A DNA stretch of 9,260 nt, taken from the NCBI GenBank assembly GCA_003641645.1, contig QNAZ01000021.1:1-9260 (forward strand), read 5' to 3'. The notes under the pieces were generated by a model. It searched no databases. It was not told the DNA's origin and was given only the letters and a program-made list of their open reading frames with translations. Both the position numbers and the translations under genes were made by a program. The stretch comes from Thermodesulfobacteriota bacterium. Its GTDB lineage: Bacteria > Desulfobacterota > Thermodesulfobacteria > Thermodesulfobacteriales > Thermodesulfobacteriaceae. Positions 1 to 8,408 of this stretch are shown here, one piece after another; the stretch's first letter is position 1, and each line of letters begins with the position of its first letter.

Positions 1-559
1 GAATAATTCCCTTTTCTTTAAAGTTTCTATAATCCCACAATTCTTTTTGAGAGTTTATAATTTTTACTTCTCCATTTTTATAAATTTTGATATTTTTAAC
101 AAGTTGAGAAATAGTATTTCCAAAGGCACCTGCATTCATTTTTATAGCTCCACCCAGGGTAGCAGGAATACCCCCTAAAAATTCAATTCCTGCAAATCCT
201 TTTTTAATCCCTAAAGCTATAATTTCATTAATTAATGTGCCTGCAGATATTTTTAAATAAACTTTCTTTTCATTCTCATTACTTATTTTTATACCTTTTA
301 GATTGCATAAGTTAATTACTACACCATCAAAACCTTCATCTGCAACTAAAAGTTTACTTCCTCCACCCATTACAAAAAAAGAAATTTCTCTTTCTTCTAA
401 AAATTTCAAAATTTCTATCAATTTTTCTTCTGTTTCAGGAAAAAGCATTCTTCTACAAGGTCCCCCAATTTTAATGGTAGTATAAGGAGCTAAAGGTTCT
501 TCGGGTTTGAAAAATATTTTTATTTTTCTTAATTTATTATCCAGCTCATTAAGCCACAT
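1..559 (-). CDS. murB: UDP-N-acetylenolpyruvoylglucosamine reductase MurB (3' end cut by window edge)
   Basis: MurB is the cytoplasmic FAD enzyme that uses NADPH to reduce UDP-GlcNAc-enolpyruvate to UDP-MurNAc. I translated this frame by hand from the ATG at 559. It is open for 186 residues to the left edge, about 60% of a usual MurB. Visible family motifs are PYTTIKIGG (residues 25-33), the FAD-binding region GGGSKLLVADEGFDGVVI (65-82) and the diagnostic block GGIPATLGGAIKMNAGAFG (129-147). A YR pair at 177-178 matches the conserved substrate-site Arg region. The C-terminal domain with the catalytic Ser and Glu lies outside the window. The usual GSN of the FAD region reads GSK here, a small deviation. 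The start overlaps the end of murC by 11 nt and is preceded by a GGAGAG ribosome site. Identification is secure; only the missing 3' part is untested. Confidence 0.95.
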   Translation of the reverse strand, partial: MWLNELDNKLRKIKIFFKPEEPLAPYTTIKIGGPCRRMLFPETEEKLIEILKFLEEREISFFVMGGGSKLLVADEGFDGVVINLCNLKGIKISNENEKKVYLKISAGTLINEIIALGIKKGFAGIEFLGGIPATLGGAIKMNAGAFGNTISQLVKNIKIYKNGEVKIINSQKELWDYRNFKEKGII

Positions 560-1943
560 AGTTTAACATCTCTCCATTTTTATGTTTAAGAAGTATTTTG
601 TGAAATTTATAAATATCTCCTGCTCCCATAGTTAAGATTATCTGATTTTTCCCACTAAGTTTTTCTAAAATTTGTAAGATCTCTTCAAAGGTTTCTCCAT
701 AAAAAGTAGGATTTGGAGTCCTTAAGGTTTTGATAGTTTCAAAAAAAGTAAATCCAGAAATACCAGGAATAGGCTTTTCACTGGCAGGATATATTTCTGT
801 TAAAATTAATATCTCAGGCTCTTTCAATACAAGTAAAAATTCATCCCATAAAGCTTTCATTCTTGTATAACGATGAGGCTGAAAGATTAATATTAATTTT
901 TTATCAGGATAGACTTTTTTAACAGCAGAAAGAGTAGCTTTAATTTCTGTTGGATGATGAGCATAATCATCAAGTAAAATCGCTCCTTTCCAAATACCTT
1001 TAAATTCAAACCTTCTTCCTACACCTTTAAAATTTTTTAATACCTTTAATACTTCAGAAATAGATAGATTTAATTTTAGAGAAACTCCAATAACTGCTAA
1101 AGCATTAAGAGCATTATGTTTTCCTGGCACAGAAAGTCTAAAAGTCCCTAAAAATTTATTTAGATAATAAACTTCTATTTTTGGATAGGCAGAATCTTCT
1201 ACAATTTTTCCTACAAGATGATTTTCAGATGAGAATCCATAAAGTAAAAAGGGTCCAGAAATTTCCTGTAATACTTCTTTTACTCCTATATCATCTCCAC
1301 ATAAAATTACCTTTCCCTTAGGAGAGCATCTTTTTATAAAATTTATAAAAGCTTTTTTAATGGCATTAAAATCTGCATAAAAATCAAGGTGTTCTTTATC
1401 AATATTAGTAATAACTTCTATATAAGGATTATAACAGAGAAAAGAACCATCGCTCTCATCTGCTTCAGCAACCAAATATTTACCTTTACCTAAAAGAGAA
1501 TGGGTTTTAAAATTATTTATTATTCCTCCTACTATAACAGTAGGATTTTTCTTAAGTTTTATTAAAACTTCAGACATCATTGAGGTAGTGGTGGTTTTTC
1601 CATGAGATCCTGCTACTACAATACTTTTGGGATATAAATTCATTACTTCTGATAACATCTGAGCTCTGGGTATTACCCAGATTCCTAATTTTTTGGCTTT
1701 TTGAAGTTCGGGATTGTTTTGAGGTATAGCTGAAGAATATACAACAATATCTGCTGAATCTACATGAGATTCAGAATGCTGATAATATACTTTAATTCCT
1801 GCTTTTTCTAATAATTCTGTATATTTGCTCCTTGTAATATCACATCCACTTACTTTGTATCCCAAGGAAGACAATATCAAAGCTAAACCACTCATTCCAA
1901 CTCCACCAATACCAATAAAATGAACTCTCTTTTTCTTAGACAT
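549..1943 (-). CDS. murC: UDP-N-acetylmuramate--L-alanine ligase MurC
   Basis: MurC is the cytoplasmic ATP-dependent ligase that attaches L-alanine to UDP-MurNAc, the first amino acid of the stem peptide. The 464-residue length is normal. The N-terminal Rossmann-like UDP-binding domain shows HFIGIGGVGMSG (8-19) and YSSAIPQNNPEL (69-80). The central ATPase domain has the P-loop AGSHGKTTTT (111-120), EADESDGSF (160-168) and TNIDKEHLDFY (179-189). The C-terminal ligase domain shows PGKHNALNALA (273-283), GVGRRFEFKG (307-316), DDYAHHPTEI (325-334) and FQPHRYTR (354-361). The SHGKT form of the P-loop and the DDYAHHP motif separate MurC from MurD, MurE and MurF. It starts 8 nt inside murG and is followed directly by murB, whose product supplies its substrate. 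No key residue is visibly missing. Confidence 0.98.
   Translation of the reverse strand: MSKKKRVHFIGIGGVGMSGLALILSSLGYKVSGCDITRSKYTELLEKAGIKVYYQHSESHVDSADIVVYSSAIPQNNPELQKAKKLGIWVIPRAQMLSEVMNLYPKSIVVAGSHGKTTTTSMMSEVLIKLKKNPTVIVGGIINNFKTHSLLGKGKYLVAEADESDGSFLCYNPYIEVITNIDKEHLDFYADFNAIKKAFINFIKRCSPKGKVILCGDDIGVKEVLQEISGPFLLYGFSSENHLVGKIVEDSAYPKIEVYYLNKFLGTFRLSVPGKHNALNALAVIGVSLKLNLSISEVLKVLKNFKGVGRRFEFKGIWKGAILLDDYAHHPTEIKATLSAVKKVYPDKKLILIFQPHRYTRMKALWDEFLLVLKEPEILILTEIYPASEKPIPGISGFTFFETIKTLRTPNPTFYGETFEEILQILEKLSGKNQIILTMGAGDIYKFHKILLKHKNGEMLNYVA
570..575 (-). promoter_or_regulatory. Shine-Dalgarno site for murB
   Basis: GGAGAG on the minus strand ends 10 nt before the ATG at 559 and lies inside the 3' end of murC. 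It supports the ATG at 559 as the murB start. Confidence 0.7.
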
Positions 1944-3018
1944 TTTTAACTAACCTCTCCATTTCTTCTATAATTATTTTTTCTGGATCTTTAATAAAAA
2001 AACTTTTCATAACCTGAGACATATTTTTTAGTTTTTCTGAATCCCTAAGAAGAGATCTTAGCTCTTTTAAAACAATCTCAGGAGTTGCTTCTTTTTGCCT
2101 TATCAAAATAGCTCCGCCTTTTTGAGCTACAATTTTTGCATTTTTTTCTTGATGATTTTTAGTAGCATAAGGAAAAGGTATAAAAATAGCTGGTAATCCA
2201 ACTGCAAAAAGTTCAGCAAGGGTAGTAGCACCACACCTTCCTAAAAATAAATCTACTTGAGAATAAGCCCAACTCATATTTTCTATAAATGGAAAAACTT
2301 TTAAACGCTTTATATTTTCTTCTTTTATTATTTTTTTATATTCATTTTTTATCTTTTCAAAATCATCTAAACCTGTTTGATGAATTATAAAAAGTTCTTT
2401 AAACTCATCTAATAATAAAGGAACAATTTTTAAACCAAGCTCATTTATAAATCTTGCTCCTAAACTTCCTCCTAAGATCAATAATCCCTTTCCTGAATGT
2501 TCTCTTGGTTTGGGATTTAATAACTCTTTTCTTACAGGATTTCCAGAAAATATAACATTTTTTTTAGGAAAATAATTTTTGCTTTCTTCAATACTTACAA
2601 AAATTTTATCTACCATATAACTTAATACTTTATTTGCTATTCCTGGTTCTATATTTTGTTCATGAAGTCCGAGTTTTTTACCTCTTAATTTTCCTGCTAA
2701 TATTACTGGAAAAGAGATATATCCTCCTGTAGCAAAGATAATATGAGGATTTAACTTTTTAACAAGTTTGTAAGCCCTCGTTGTAGCCTTTATCATTTTT
2801 ATAAAAGCTCTTATTTTATCTTTAAAAGGTCTTCCTATAAAACCTTCTACATCAAGTTTGTAAACCTCAAAGGGTTTATTTCTTAAGATTGTTTCCTCTA
2901 TTTTTCTTGTTCCAGAAACAAAATATACTTCTCTTTTTAGCTTTAATAATTGTTGAGCTATAGATACACCAGGTATAAGATGCCCTCCTGTTCCACCAGC
3001 AACAATAAGCCATTTCAA
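1936..3018 (-). CDS. murG: UDP-GlcNAc:lipid I N-acetylglucosaminyltransferase MurG
   Basis: MurG is the peripheral membrane GT-B glycosyltransferase on the cytoplasmic face that transfers GlcNAc from UDP-GlcNAc to lipid I, making lipid II. The 360 residues match the family length. The N-terminal acceptor domain shows the glycine loop GGTGGHLIPG (8-17), ATGGYIS (96-102) and HEQNIEPGIANK (119-130). The C-terminal donor domain shows GNPVR (159-163), the glycine loop ILGGSLGA (181-188), HQTG (213-216), GRCGATTLAEL (260-270) and PFPYATKNHQEKNA (281-294). The start codon is TTG at 3018, overlapping the murD TGA stop. No in-frame ATG exists upstream before a stop codon at 3043-3045, and a strong ribosome site sits at the right distance. 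ftsW, normally found just upstream of murG in this cluster, is absent. Function is certain from motifs and context. Confidence 0.98.
   Translation of the reverse strand: MKWLIVAGGTGGHLIPGVSIAQQLLKLKREVYFVSGTRKIEETILRNKPFEVYKLDVEGFIGRPFKDKIRAFIKMIKATTRAYKLVKKLNPHIIFATGGYISFPVILAGKLRGKKLGLHEQNIEPGIANKVLSYMVDKIFVSIEESKNYFPKKNVIFSGNPVRKELLNPKPREHSGKGLLILGGSLGARFINELGLKIVPLLLDEFKELFIIHQTGLDDFEKIKNEYKKIIKEENIKRLKVFPFIENMSWAYSQVDLFLGRCGATTLAELFAVGLPAIFIPFPYATKNHQEKNAKIVAQKGGAILIRQKEATPEIVLKELRSLLRDSEKLKNMSQVMKSFFIKDPEKIIIEEMERLVKNV
1954..1960 (-). promoter_or_regulatory. Shine-Dalgarno site for murC
   Basis: GGAGAGG on the minus strand lies 10 nt before the ATG at 1943 and within the last codons of murG. 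It supports the chosen murC start and independent ribosome loading in addition to coupling. Confidence 0.7.
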
Positions 3019-4418
3019 TGAAGTATCCCCTCCTTTTTCTCTTTAAAATATAAAGGGGCTTGAGATAAAACTAAATTTCTAAAAAATTCTCCCCTTTCTT
3101 TATAATCATTGAATTGATCAAAACTTGAACAAGAAGGAGAAAGAAGCACTATATCTCCTGGTTTAGCAGATTTAATAGCCAAAAGGGTTGCTTCACCAAG
3201 AGTTTCAGTAATATAAGTTTCTGTAAGTCCATTTAATTCTTCAGCTATAATAAAACGTGCTTCCCCCATTAAAATTAAAATTTTTACTTTTTCTTTTATA
3301 TAAGGAATTAAAGAACTGTAAGAAGTTCCTTTGTGTTTTCCACCAAGAATAAGAATTATAGAACCAGTAAGACTTTTTAAAGCTTGCACCGTAGCATCTA
3401 CATTGGTGGCTTTAGAATCATTTATAAAATAAACTCCTCCAAATTCTCCTATATATTCCAATCTATGAGGAAATCCACTAAATTCACTTATCAATCTTTT
3501 AATACTTTCTTTAGTTCCTCCTAAAAGTCTTGCTCCTAAACTTGCAACCATAAAATTTATCTTATTATGAGTTCCCAGAAGTTTAAATCCTAAAAATGAG
3601 TAAAATTCTTTATCTTCTAAATTAAGAATAAAACCATCCTCAGAAGATATAAAGCTTGGCTTAAGAAATGCCTTAGCTTCATAATTTTCCTTTTCATCAA
3701 AAAATAGAGCCTTTCCTTTTAATAATTTATTAAATTTATTAAACCATTTTTCTTTAAAAGGTAAAATACTATAGCAGTTTTTATTTTGGTTCTCAAAAAG
3801 TCTATATTTATAATAAGCATATTCTTCATCGGAGTTATATCTTTCTAAGTGATCAGGGCTGATATTTAAAAGGATACCAATTTTAGGAGAAAAAGTATAA
3901 ATGTTTTCTAATTGAAAACTTGAAACTTCAAGCACAATTTTATCTACAGAAGTATTAGAAATTACTAATTCAGATAGAGGAATACCGTAATTTCCACCTG
4001 TAAAAACTTTATATCCAGAAAGTTTAAGAAGTTCTGAAGCCATAGCAGTAGTAGTTGTTTTTCCATTGGTCCCTGTAATAGCAATAGTTTCGTTTTTATT
4101 TGGTAAAAATTGCCAAGCAAGTTCTAATTCACTTAAAACAGGAATATCTTTTTTTAAACAATCTTTGTAGATCTCTCTGGAAACTCCAGGGCTTACTACA
4201 ACAAGATCTGCAGAAAGGAGTGTTTCCTTTTTATGACCTCCTGTTTCAAAATAAACTCCTTGTAATTTAAAATAATCTAAAATTTCAGAAGAAAAAGCTT
4301 CTTTTTCTTTAGTTTCAGAAATTAATACCTCAGCTCCCAGTTTTAAAAGGAGTTTAGCTGCTGATTTTCCACTTTTACCAAAACCTAAAACTACTACTTT
4401 TTTTCCTTTTAAATTCAT
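3015..4418 (-). CDS. murD: UDP-N-acetylmuramoyl-L-alanine--D-glutamate ligase MurD
   Basis: MurD is the cytoplasmic ATP-dependent ligase that adds D-glutamate to UDP-MurNAc-L-Ala. It has 467 residues, slightly longer than the usual 440-450. The N-terminal domain shows VVVLGFGKSGKSAA (8-21) and VVSPGVS (74-80). The central ATPase domain has the P-loop AITGTNGKTTTT (113-124), GGNYGIPL (141-148), EVSSFQLE (164-171) and LNISPDHLERY (184-194). Lys204 is in the position of the carbamylated lysine. The C-terminal domain has GTHNKIN (282-288), FPHRLE (316-321), NDSKATN (333-339), LGGKHKG (358-364) and SPSCSSFDQF (427-436). EVSSFQLE and SPSCSSFDQF are typical of MurD. The ATG start is 3 nt after the mraY stop, with no strong ribosome site, so translation probably depends on coupling to mraY. 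The stop overlaps the murG start. Confidence 0.98.
   Translation of the reverse strand: MNLKGKKVVVLGFGKSGKSAAKLLLKLGAEVLISETKEKEAFSSEILDYFKLQGVYFETGGHKKETLLSADLVVVSPGVSREIYKDCLKKDIPVLSELELAWQFLPNKNETIAITGTNGKTTTTAMASELLKLSGYKVFTGGNYGIPLSELVISNTSVDKIVLEVSSFQLENIYTFSPKIGILLNISPDHLERYNSDEEYAYYKYRLFENQNKNCYSILPFKEKWFNKFNKLLKGKALFFDEKENYEAKAFLKPSFISSEDGFILNLEDKEFYSFLGFKLLGTHNKINFMVASLGARLLGGTKESIKRLISEFSGFPHRLEYIGEFGGVYFINDSKATNVDATVQALKSLTGSIILILGGKHKGTSYSSLIPYIKEKVKILILMGEARFIIAEELNGLTETYITETLGEATLLAIKSAKPGDIVLLSPSCSSFDQFNDYKERGEFFRNLVLSQAPLYFKEKKEGILH
3027..3035 (-). promoter_or_regulatory. Strong Shine-Dalgarno site deciding the murG TTG start
   Basis: AAGGAGGGG on the minus strand contains the full AAGGAGG anti-16S complement. 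It ends 8 nt before the TTG codon at 3018. It is the best ribosome site in the window and justifies the non-ATG start of murG. Confidence 0.8.
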
Positions 4419-4421
4419 AAA

Positions 4422-5501
4422 CTATCTTATTTTAAGTGTGCTTAAAGCTATTAGCCCACAAATTATAGAAACAATCCAAAATCTAACTACTACTTTATTT
4501 TCTGGCCAGCCTTTTAATTCAAAATGATGATGAAGAGGAGCCATTTTAAAAATTCTTTTTCCTTTGGTAATTTTAAAATAACCAACTTGCAAAATTACTG
4601 ATATAGCTTCAAGAACAAATAGCCCTCCAGCTATAATTAATAAAAATTCCTGTTTTATCATAATAGCAATAGCTCCAAGGCTTGCTCCTAAGGCAAGGGA
4701 ACCAACATCTCCCATAAAAATTTCAGCAGGATAAGCGTTATACCATAAAAACCCTAAACCAGCTCCTACTAAAATAGCACAAAAAATAGCTAATTCTCCA
4801 GCCTGAGGTATATAAGGAAGATATAAATAGTTAGCGAACTTAATATGTCCTGCTACATAACTCAAAATACTATAGACTCCTGCTACAACAATAAAAGGAA
4901 CTATAGCAAGTCCATCAAGTCCATCAGTTAAATTCATAGCATTGGAACTGCCAAGTATTACAAGCATACTAAAAATTAGATAAAAACCTCCAATATCAAC
5001 TATTAATTTTTTAAAAAAGGGAAAATTAAGATTAGTAGGGAAATTAAATATCTTAAATAAAATTAAATAAAAAACACACACAATTAAAAGCTGAGCTAAA
5101 ATTTTTTCTCGTGCTCTTAAGCCGAGATTTTTTTTTCTTTTTATTTTTAAAAAATCATCCAGAAATCCTATAAAACTAAAACTAAAAAGAATAAAAATAA
5201 CTATCCATATTAAATAGTTACTTGGGTTGCACCAGAAAAGAGTAGAAAGAATAATAGCACTAACTATTATTATTCCTCCCATAGTAGGAGTTCCTGTTTT
5301 AACTTTATGATGAGCAGGTCCCTCATCTCTAATAATTTGTCCAAATTGTTTTTTTCTCATATATCTTATAAAGAAGGGCATTAAAAAATATACTAAGATA
5401 AAAGAAGTTATAGCGCCACAGATCATTCTGAAAGTTATGTATTTAAAAACATTAAAAATAATAGATATATCTTTTAAAGAATAGAGAAAATGATAAAGCA
5501 T
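4422..5501 (-). CDS. mraY: Phospho-N-acetylmuramoyl-pentapeptide transferase MraY
   Basis: MraY is the multi-pass inner membrane enzyme that transfers phospho-MurNAc-pentapeptide from its UDP carrier to undecaprenyl phosphate, giving lipid I. The 359 residues match the family and contain about ten hydrophobic segments. Visible motifs are GPAHHKVKTGTPTMGG (61-76), FLDD (113-116, the Mg/active-site aspartate pair), NLTDGLDGLA (190-199), WYNAYPAEIFMGDVGSLALG (253-272, with the conserved Asp at 265) and MAPLHHHFEL (320-329, the signature His triplet). The protein begins MLYHFL, the usual MraY opening, which supports the ATG at 5501. The start shares one base with the murF stop (TGATG), and AAGGAGC lies 7 nt upstream of that overlap. 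It is flanked by murF, which makes its substrate, and murD. Identification is certain. Confidence 0.98.
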   Translation of the reverse strand: MLYHFLYSLKDISIIFNVFKYITFRMICGAITSFILVYFLMPFFIRYMRKKQFGQIIRDEGPAHHKVKTGTPTMGGIIIVSAIILSTLFWCNPSNYLIWIVIFILFSFSFIGFLDDFLKIKRKKNLGLRAREKILAQLLIVCVFYLILFKIFNFPTNLNFPFFKKLIVDIGGFYLIFSMLVILGSSNAMNLTDGLDGLAIVPFIVVAGVYSILSYVAGHIKFANYLYLPYIPQAGELAIFCAILVGAGLGFLWYNAYPAEIFMGDVGSLALGASLGAIAIMIKQEFLLIIAGGLFVLEAISVILQVGYFKITKGKRIFKMAPLHHHFELKGWPENKVVVRFWIVSIICGLIALSTLKIR

Positions 5502-6919
5502 CAGCTAAGCTCCTTAAGTAGCTTCTCCACAATTCTTTCCATTCTTAAAGCCCTCGAGCCCTTTACCAAGATTATTGTTTTTTCTTCAGCTTTTTCAAAA
5601 AAATATTCTAAAGAAAAATTTTCTAAAAATTCTTCTACACTACTAAAGGTTTGACATTTTTTATTTTTTTCTTTTGATTTAAAGCCTTTTTCATAAATTT
5701 TAGCCATTTCACCAATAAAAAAAACTGAATCTGCAATTTCACCTACAAGCTCTCCTATCTCTTTATGAAATTTTTCTGAATCTTGTCCAAGTTCTTTCAT
5801 ATCACCTAAAATTACAACTTTCTTTTTATAATTTTTAGAAAGTGTTTCTAAAAATTCTAAAGCAGCTTTAGTAGAGCCTGGATTGGCATTGTAAGTATCG
5901 TCTATAATAAAAATATTTTCTTTTTCAAAAAATTTTGCTCTTTTAAAAATAGGTATTTCTTTTCCTATACGCGGTATAATTTCTTTTAAATCAAGTCCTA
6001 AGGCAATAGCTACACAAAGAGAAGCTAAAAGATTTAAAAGATTATGTTTTCCAATATTTTCTATTTCCAGAAAATAGGAAGTATCTTTAAAAATAATTTC
6101 ACCTTTTATATTATTTTCATTAAGTATTAGATTTTGAAAAGAAATATCAGCTTTTGAATCAAAACCAAAAGAAATTTTATTTTGTGAAAATTCTTGTGCC
6201 TTTTTTCTCAAAATTTCTTGGTCGAAGTTATAAATAAGGGTTCCATTAAGAGAGGTATTTTTAAATAAACTTATTTTTTCTTCTAAAACCCCTTCTATAG
6301 AACCAAGTCCTTCTAAATGTGAAGGATAGACTGAAGTAATAACTGAGATTTGAGGTTTAACAATTTGTGAAAGTCTTTCTATTTCTCCTTTTTGGTTAGT
6401 TCCCAGTTCTAAAATTCCTACTTCTGTATTTTCTTTTATAGAAAGAAGTGATAAAGGAACACCTATTAAATTATTATAATTAGCCTGATTTTTGGCAGAT
6501 TTAAAGAATCTGGAAATTATATTGTAAGTAATTTCTTTAGTAGTGGTTTTACCACAAGAACCTGTAATAGCTACTATAGTAGAGTTAAGTTTTTTTCTCC
6601 AAAAAGCTGCTAAATCTCCTAAAGCTTTTAATGTATCTCTTACTAAAATTACTGAAATTGTTTTTGGAATATTTTCTACATTAAATCCTTTCGGGAAATG
6701 AGAAAAAACAAGCCCCTTAGCTCCTTTATCTATAGCATCTTTATAAAAATCATGCCCATCAAATCTTTCTCCTTTTAAAGCCCAAAAAAGATAACCTGGT
6801 TTTATAATTCTTGTATCTGTTGAAATACCTCTAAAAGAAATACCCATATCTCCATTAACAAGAATACCTGAGGTAGCTTTTATTATCTCTTCAGTAAAAA
6901 GTTTAATTTCAATATTCAT
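5501..6919 (-). CDS. murF: UDP-N-acetylmuramoyl-tripeptide--D-alanyl-D-alanine ligase MurF
   Basis: MurF is the cytoplasmic ATP-dependent ligase that adds D-Ala-D-Ala to the UDP-MurNAc-tripeptide. From the ATG at 6919 the protein has 472 residues. The N-terminal domain shows GISTDTR (31-37), PGYLFWALKGERFDGHDF (41-58) and DAIDKGAKG (61-69). The ATPase domain has the P-loop AITGSCGKTTTKE (117-129), NYNNLIGVP (147-155), ELGTN (171-175) and SHLEGLGS (200-207). The C-terminal domain has GKHNLLNLLA (290-299), DDTYNANPGS (340-349), LGDMKELG (371-378) and KGSRALRME (453-461), all typical of MurF. An in-frame GTG at 6931 could extend it by four residues, but that codon falls inside the ribosome site. 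I therefore prefer the ATG, which overlaps murE by 11 nt. The P-loop reads GSCGKT where many relatives have GSxGKT or GTNGKT, which is within family variation. Confidence 0.97.
   Translation of the reverse strand: MNIEIKLFTEEIIKATSGILVNGDMGISFRGISTDTRIIKPGYLFWALKGERFDGHDFYKDAIDKGAKGLVFSHFPKGFNVENIPKTISVILVRDTLKALGDLAAFWRKKLNSTIVAITGSCGKTTTKEITYNIISRFFKSAKNQANYNNLIGVPLSLLSIKENTEVGILELGTNQKGEIERLSQIVKPQISVITSVYPSHLEGLGSIEGVLEEKISLFKNTSLNGTLIYNFDQEILRKKAQEFSQNKISFGFDSKADISFQNLILNENNIKGEIIFKDTSYFLEIENIGKHNLLNLLASLCVAIALGLDLKEIIPRIGKEIPIFKRAKFFEKENIFIIDDTYNANPGSTKAALEFLETLSKNYKKKVVILGDMKELGQDSEKFHKEIGELVGEIADSVFFIGEMAKIYEKGFKSKEKNKKCQTFSSVEEFLENFSLEYFFEKAEEKTIILVKGSRALRMERIVEKLLKELS
5509..5515 (-). 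promoter_or_regulatory. Shine-Dalgarno site for mraY
   Basis: AAGGAGC on the minus strand lies within the last codons of murF, about 7 nt before the TGATG stop/start overlap. It supports the mraY ATG at 5501. Confidence 0.75.
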
Positions 6920-8408
6920 TGCTTTTTTCACTCCTTATAATTTTTAAAATTTCTTCTTGATCAGAAAAAGGATATTTTTTACCTTTAATTTCCTGATAAG
7001 TTTCATGTCCTTTTCCAGCAACCAGAAGAATATCCCCTTTTTGTAAATTTTTAATAGAAAACTTAAGAGCTTCTCTTCTATCAGGAATGATTTTATAAGG
7101 TTTAGAGGAATTTATTCCTTTCTTAATATCTTCAATTATCTTTAAAGGATCTTCAAACCTTGGGTTATCTGAAGTCAAAATTATTTCATCAGCCAAAGAA
7201 CTTGCAACTTTACCCATAAGTGGTCTTTTACCTTTGTCTCTATTACCTCCGCAACCAAAAACTACAATTAATTTATTTTCTTTTAAAGAATTTAAACTTT
7301 TCAGAGCTTCTTCTAATGCAGTAGGAGTATGAGCATAATCCACAAATATTTTACTACCTTTATAATCAGCTACTAATTCAAGTCTTCCTATAGGATTTTT
7401 AAGATTCTTTATAGCTTCTAAAATTTCTTCAACTTTATAACCCAGAGCTAAAAGAATACCTAAGGTAGTAGTTAAATTTTTAGCTTGATAGTCTCCAAAA
7501 AGTTGAGTAGAAACTTTATATTCTTTATTTCTTATTTTGATTTTTAGAGTTAATCCATTTTTTTTACCAAGCACCTCAGTTTTTATTTCATCACTATTTA
7601 CAAGAAAAGGGGAGAGGTATTTTAATTCTTCTGCTAATCTTTTTCCATATTCATTTTCTAATGAAATGACAGCTTTTGTAGAAGATTTAAGGTAATTAAT
7701 AAAAAGTTTTTTCTTTGCTTGATAATAACTTTCCATATCTTTATGATAATCTAAGTGATCTCTTGAAAGGTTAGTAAAGGTTACTACATCAAAAAGAAGT
7801 CCAAGTATTCTTTCCTGATGAAGAGCGTGAGAAGATACTTCAATTACACAAGCTTTAAACCCCTTTTCTGTCATCTCTTTTAATAAAGAGGTTATACGCA
7901 ATATTGAAGGTGTAGTTTCAAGAGAAGGGATTATTTTATCTATTTCATAAAAAAGGGTTCCTATGTATCCACATTTTAATCCAAGAGAATTTAAAAGAGT
8001 TTTAGTAAAATAGCTAACAGAGGTTTTTCCATTTGTTCCTGTAACACCTATTAAAATTAATTTTTCTTGGGGATTCTCATAAAAATTTAATGCAAGAGAA
8101 GATAAAGCTTTTTTAATATTTTTTACTTGAATCTGAATTACTCCAGGATAAGTTTCGTAAGAATTTATTTGACTTTCTCTAAGAATAACCACGGCTCCAT
8201 TTCTAATTGCCTCTTCAATGAATATTTCACCATTAAAAGTAGTTCCTCGTCTGGCAACAAAGATGTATCTTTTTTTAACTTCTTTAGAATTTTCACTAAT
8301 GCCATTTATTTTTAAATATTTATAAGCCCCTAAATTTTCTATAATCTGACTTCCATAATAAGCTTTTATAATCTCTAAATTTTTAATAAGCTCTCCTAAG
8401 GTTTTCAT
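6909..8408 (-). CDS. murE: UDP-N-acetylmuramoyl-L-alanyl-D-glutamate--2,6-diaminopimelate ligase MurE
   Basis: MurE is the cytoplasmic ATP-dependent ligase that adds the third stem-peptide residue. The 499 residues are normal. The N-terminal domain has GISENSKEVKK (36-46) and VARRGTTFNG (51-60). The ATPase domain has the P-loop GVTGTNGKTS (121-130), TTP (165-167), EVSSHAL (190-196) and TNLSRDHLDYH (212-222). Lys232 is at the carbamylated-lysine position. The C-terminal domain has VDYAHTP (356-362), FGCGGNRDKGKRP (384-396), the substrate-selecting DNPRFEDP (414-421) and GKGHE (465-469). DNPR is the signature of meso-diaminopimelate enzymes, unlike the lysine-adding type, so the cell wall should be DAP-type. 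The ATG overlaps the stop of the FtsI-like gene as ATGA. No Shine-Dalgarno sequence is visible upstream, so translation is probably coupled to that gene. Confidence 0.98.
   Translation of the reverse strand: MKTLGELIKNLEIIKAYYGSQIIENLGAYKYLKINGISENSKEVKKRYIFVARRGTTFNGEIFIEEAIRNGAVVILRESQINSYETYPGVIQIQVKNIKKALSSLALNFYENPQEKLILIGVTGTNGKTSVSYFTKTLLNSLGLKCGYIGTLFYEIDKIIPSLETTPSILRITSLLKEMTEKGFKACVIEVSSHALHQERILGLLFDVVTFTNLSRDHLDYHKDMESYYQAKKKLFINYLKSSTKAVISLENEYGKRLAEELKYLSPFLVNSDEIKTEVLGKKNGLTLKIKIRNKEYKVSTQLFGDYQAKNLTTTLGILLALGYKVEEILEAIKNLKNPIGRLELVADYKGSKIFVDYAHTPTALEEALKSLNSLKENKLIVVFGCGGNRDKGKRPLMGKVASSLADEIILTSDNPRFEDPLKIIEDIKKGINSSKPYKIIPDRREALKFSIKNLQKGDILLVAGKGHETYQEIKGKKYPFSDQEEILKIIRSEKSNEY
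6930..6936 (-). promoter_or_regulatory. Shine-Dalgarno site deciding the murF start
   Basis: AAGGAGT on the minus strand ends 10 nt before the ATG at 6919. The alternative GTG start at 6931-6929 shares bases with this site and so could not use it, which favours the ATG. Confidence 0.75.

Noticed and set aside
303..485. 60-codon plus-strand open frame
   Set aside because: It lies entirely antisense to murB, whose motifs are unmistakable, has low-complexity Ser/Pro/Lys composition and resembles no known protein.
6929..6931. GTG start for murF, four codons upstream of the ATG
   Set aside because: The GTG overlaps the AAGGAGT ribosome site, which is correctly spaced for the ATG at 6919.
8127..8315. 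62-codon plus-strand open frame
   Set aside because: It is antisense to the N-terminal domain of murE, has Ser/Asn-rich shadow composition and shows no recognisable motif.
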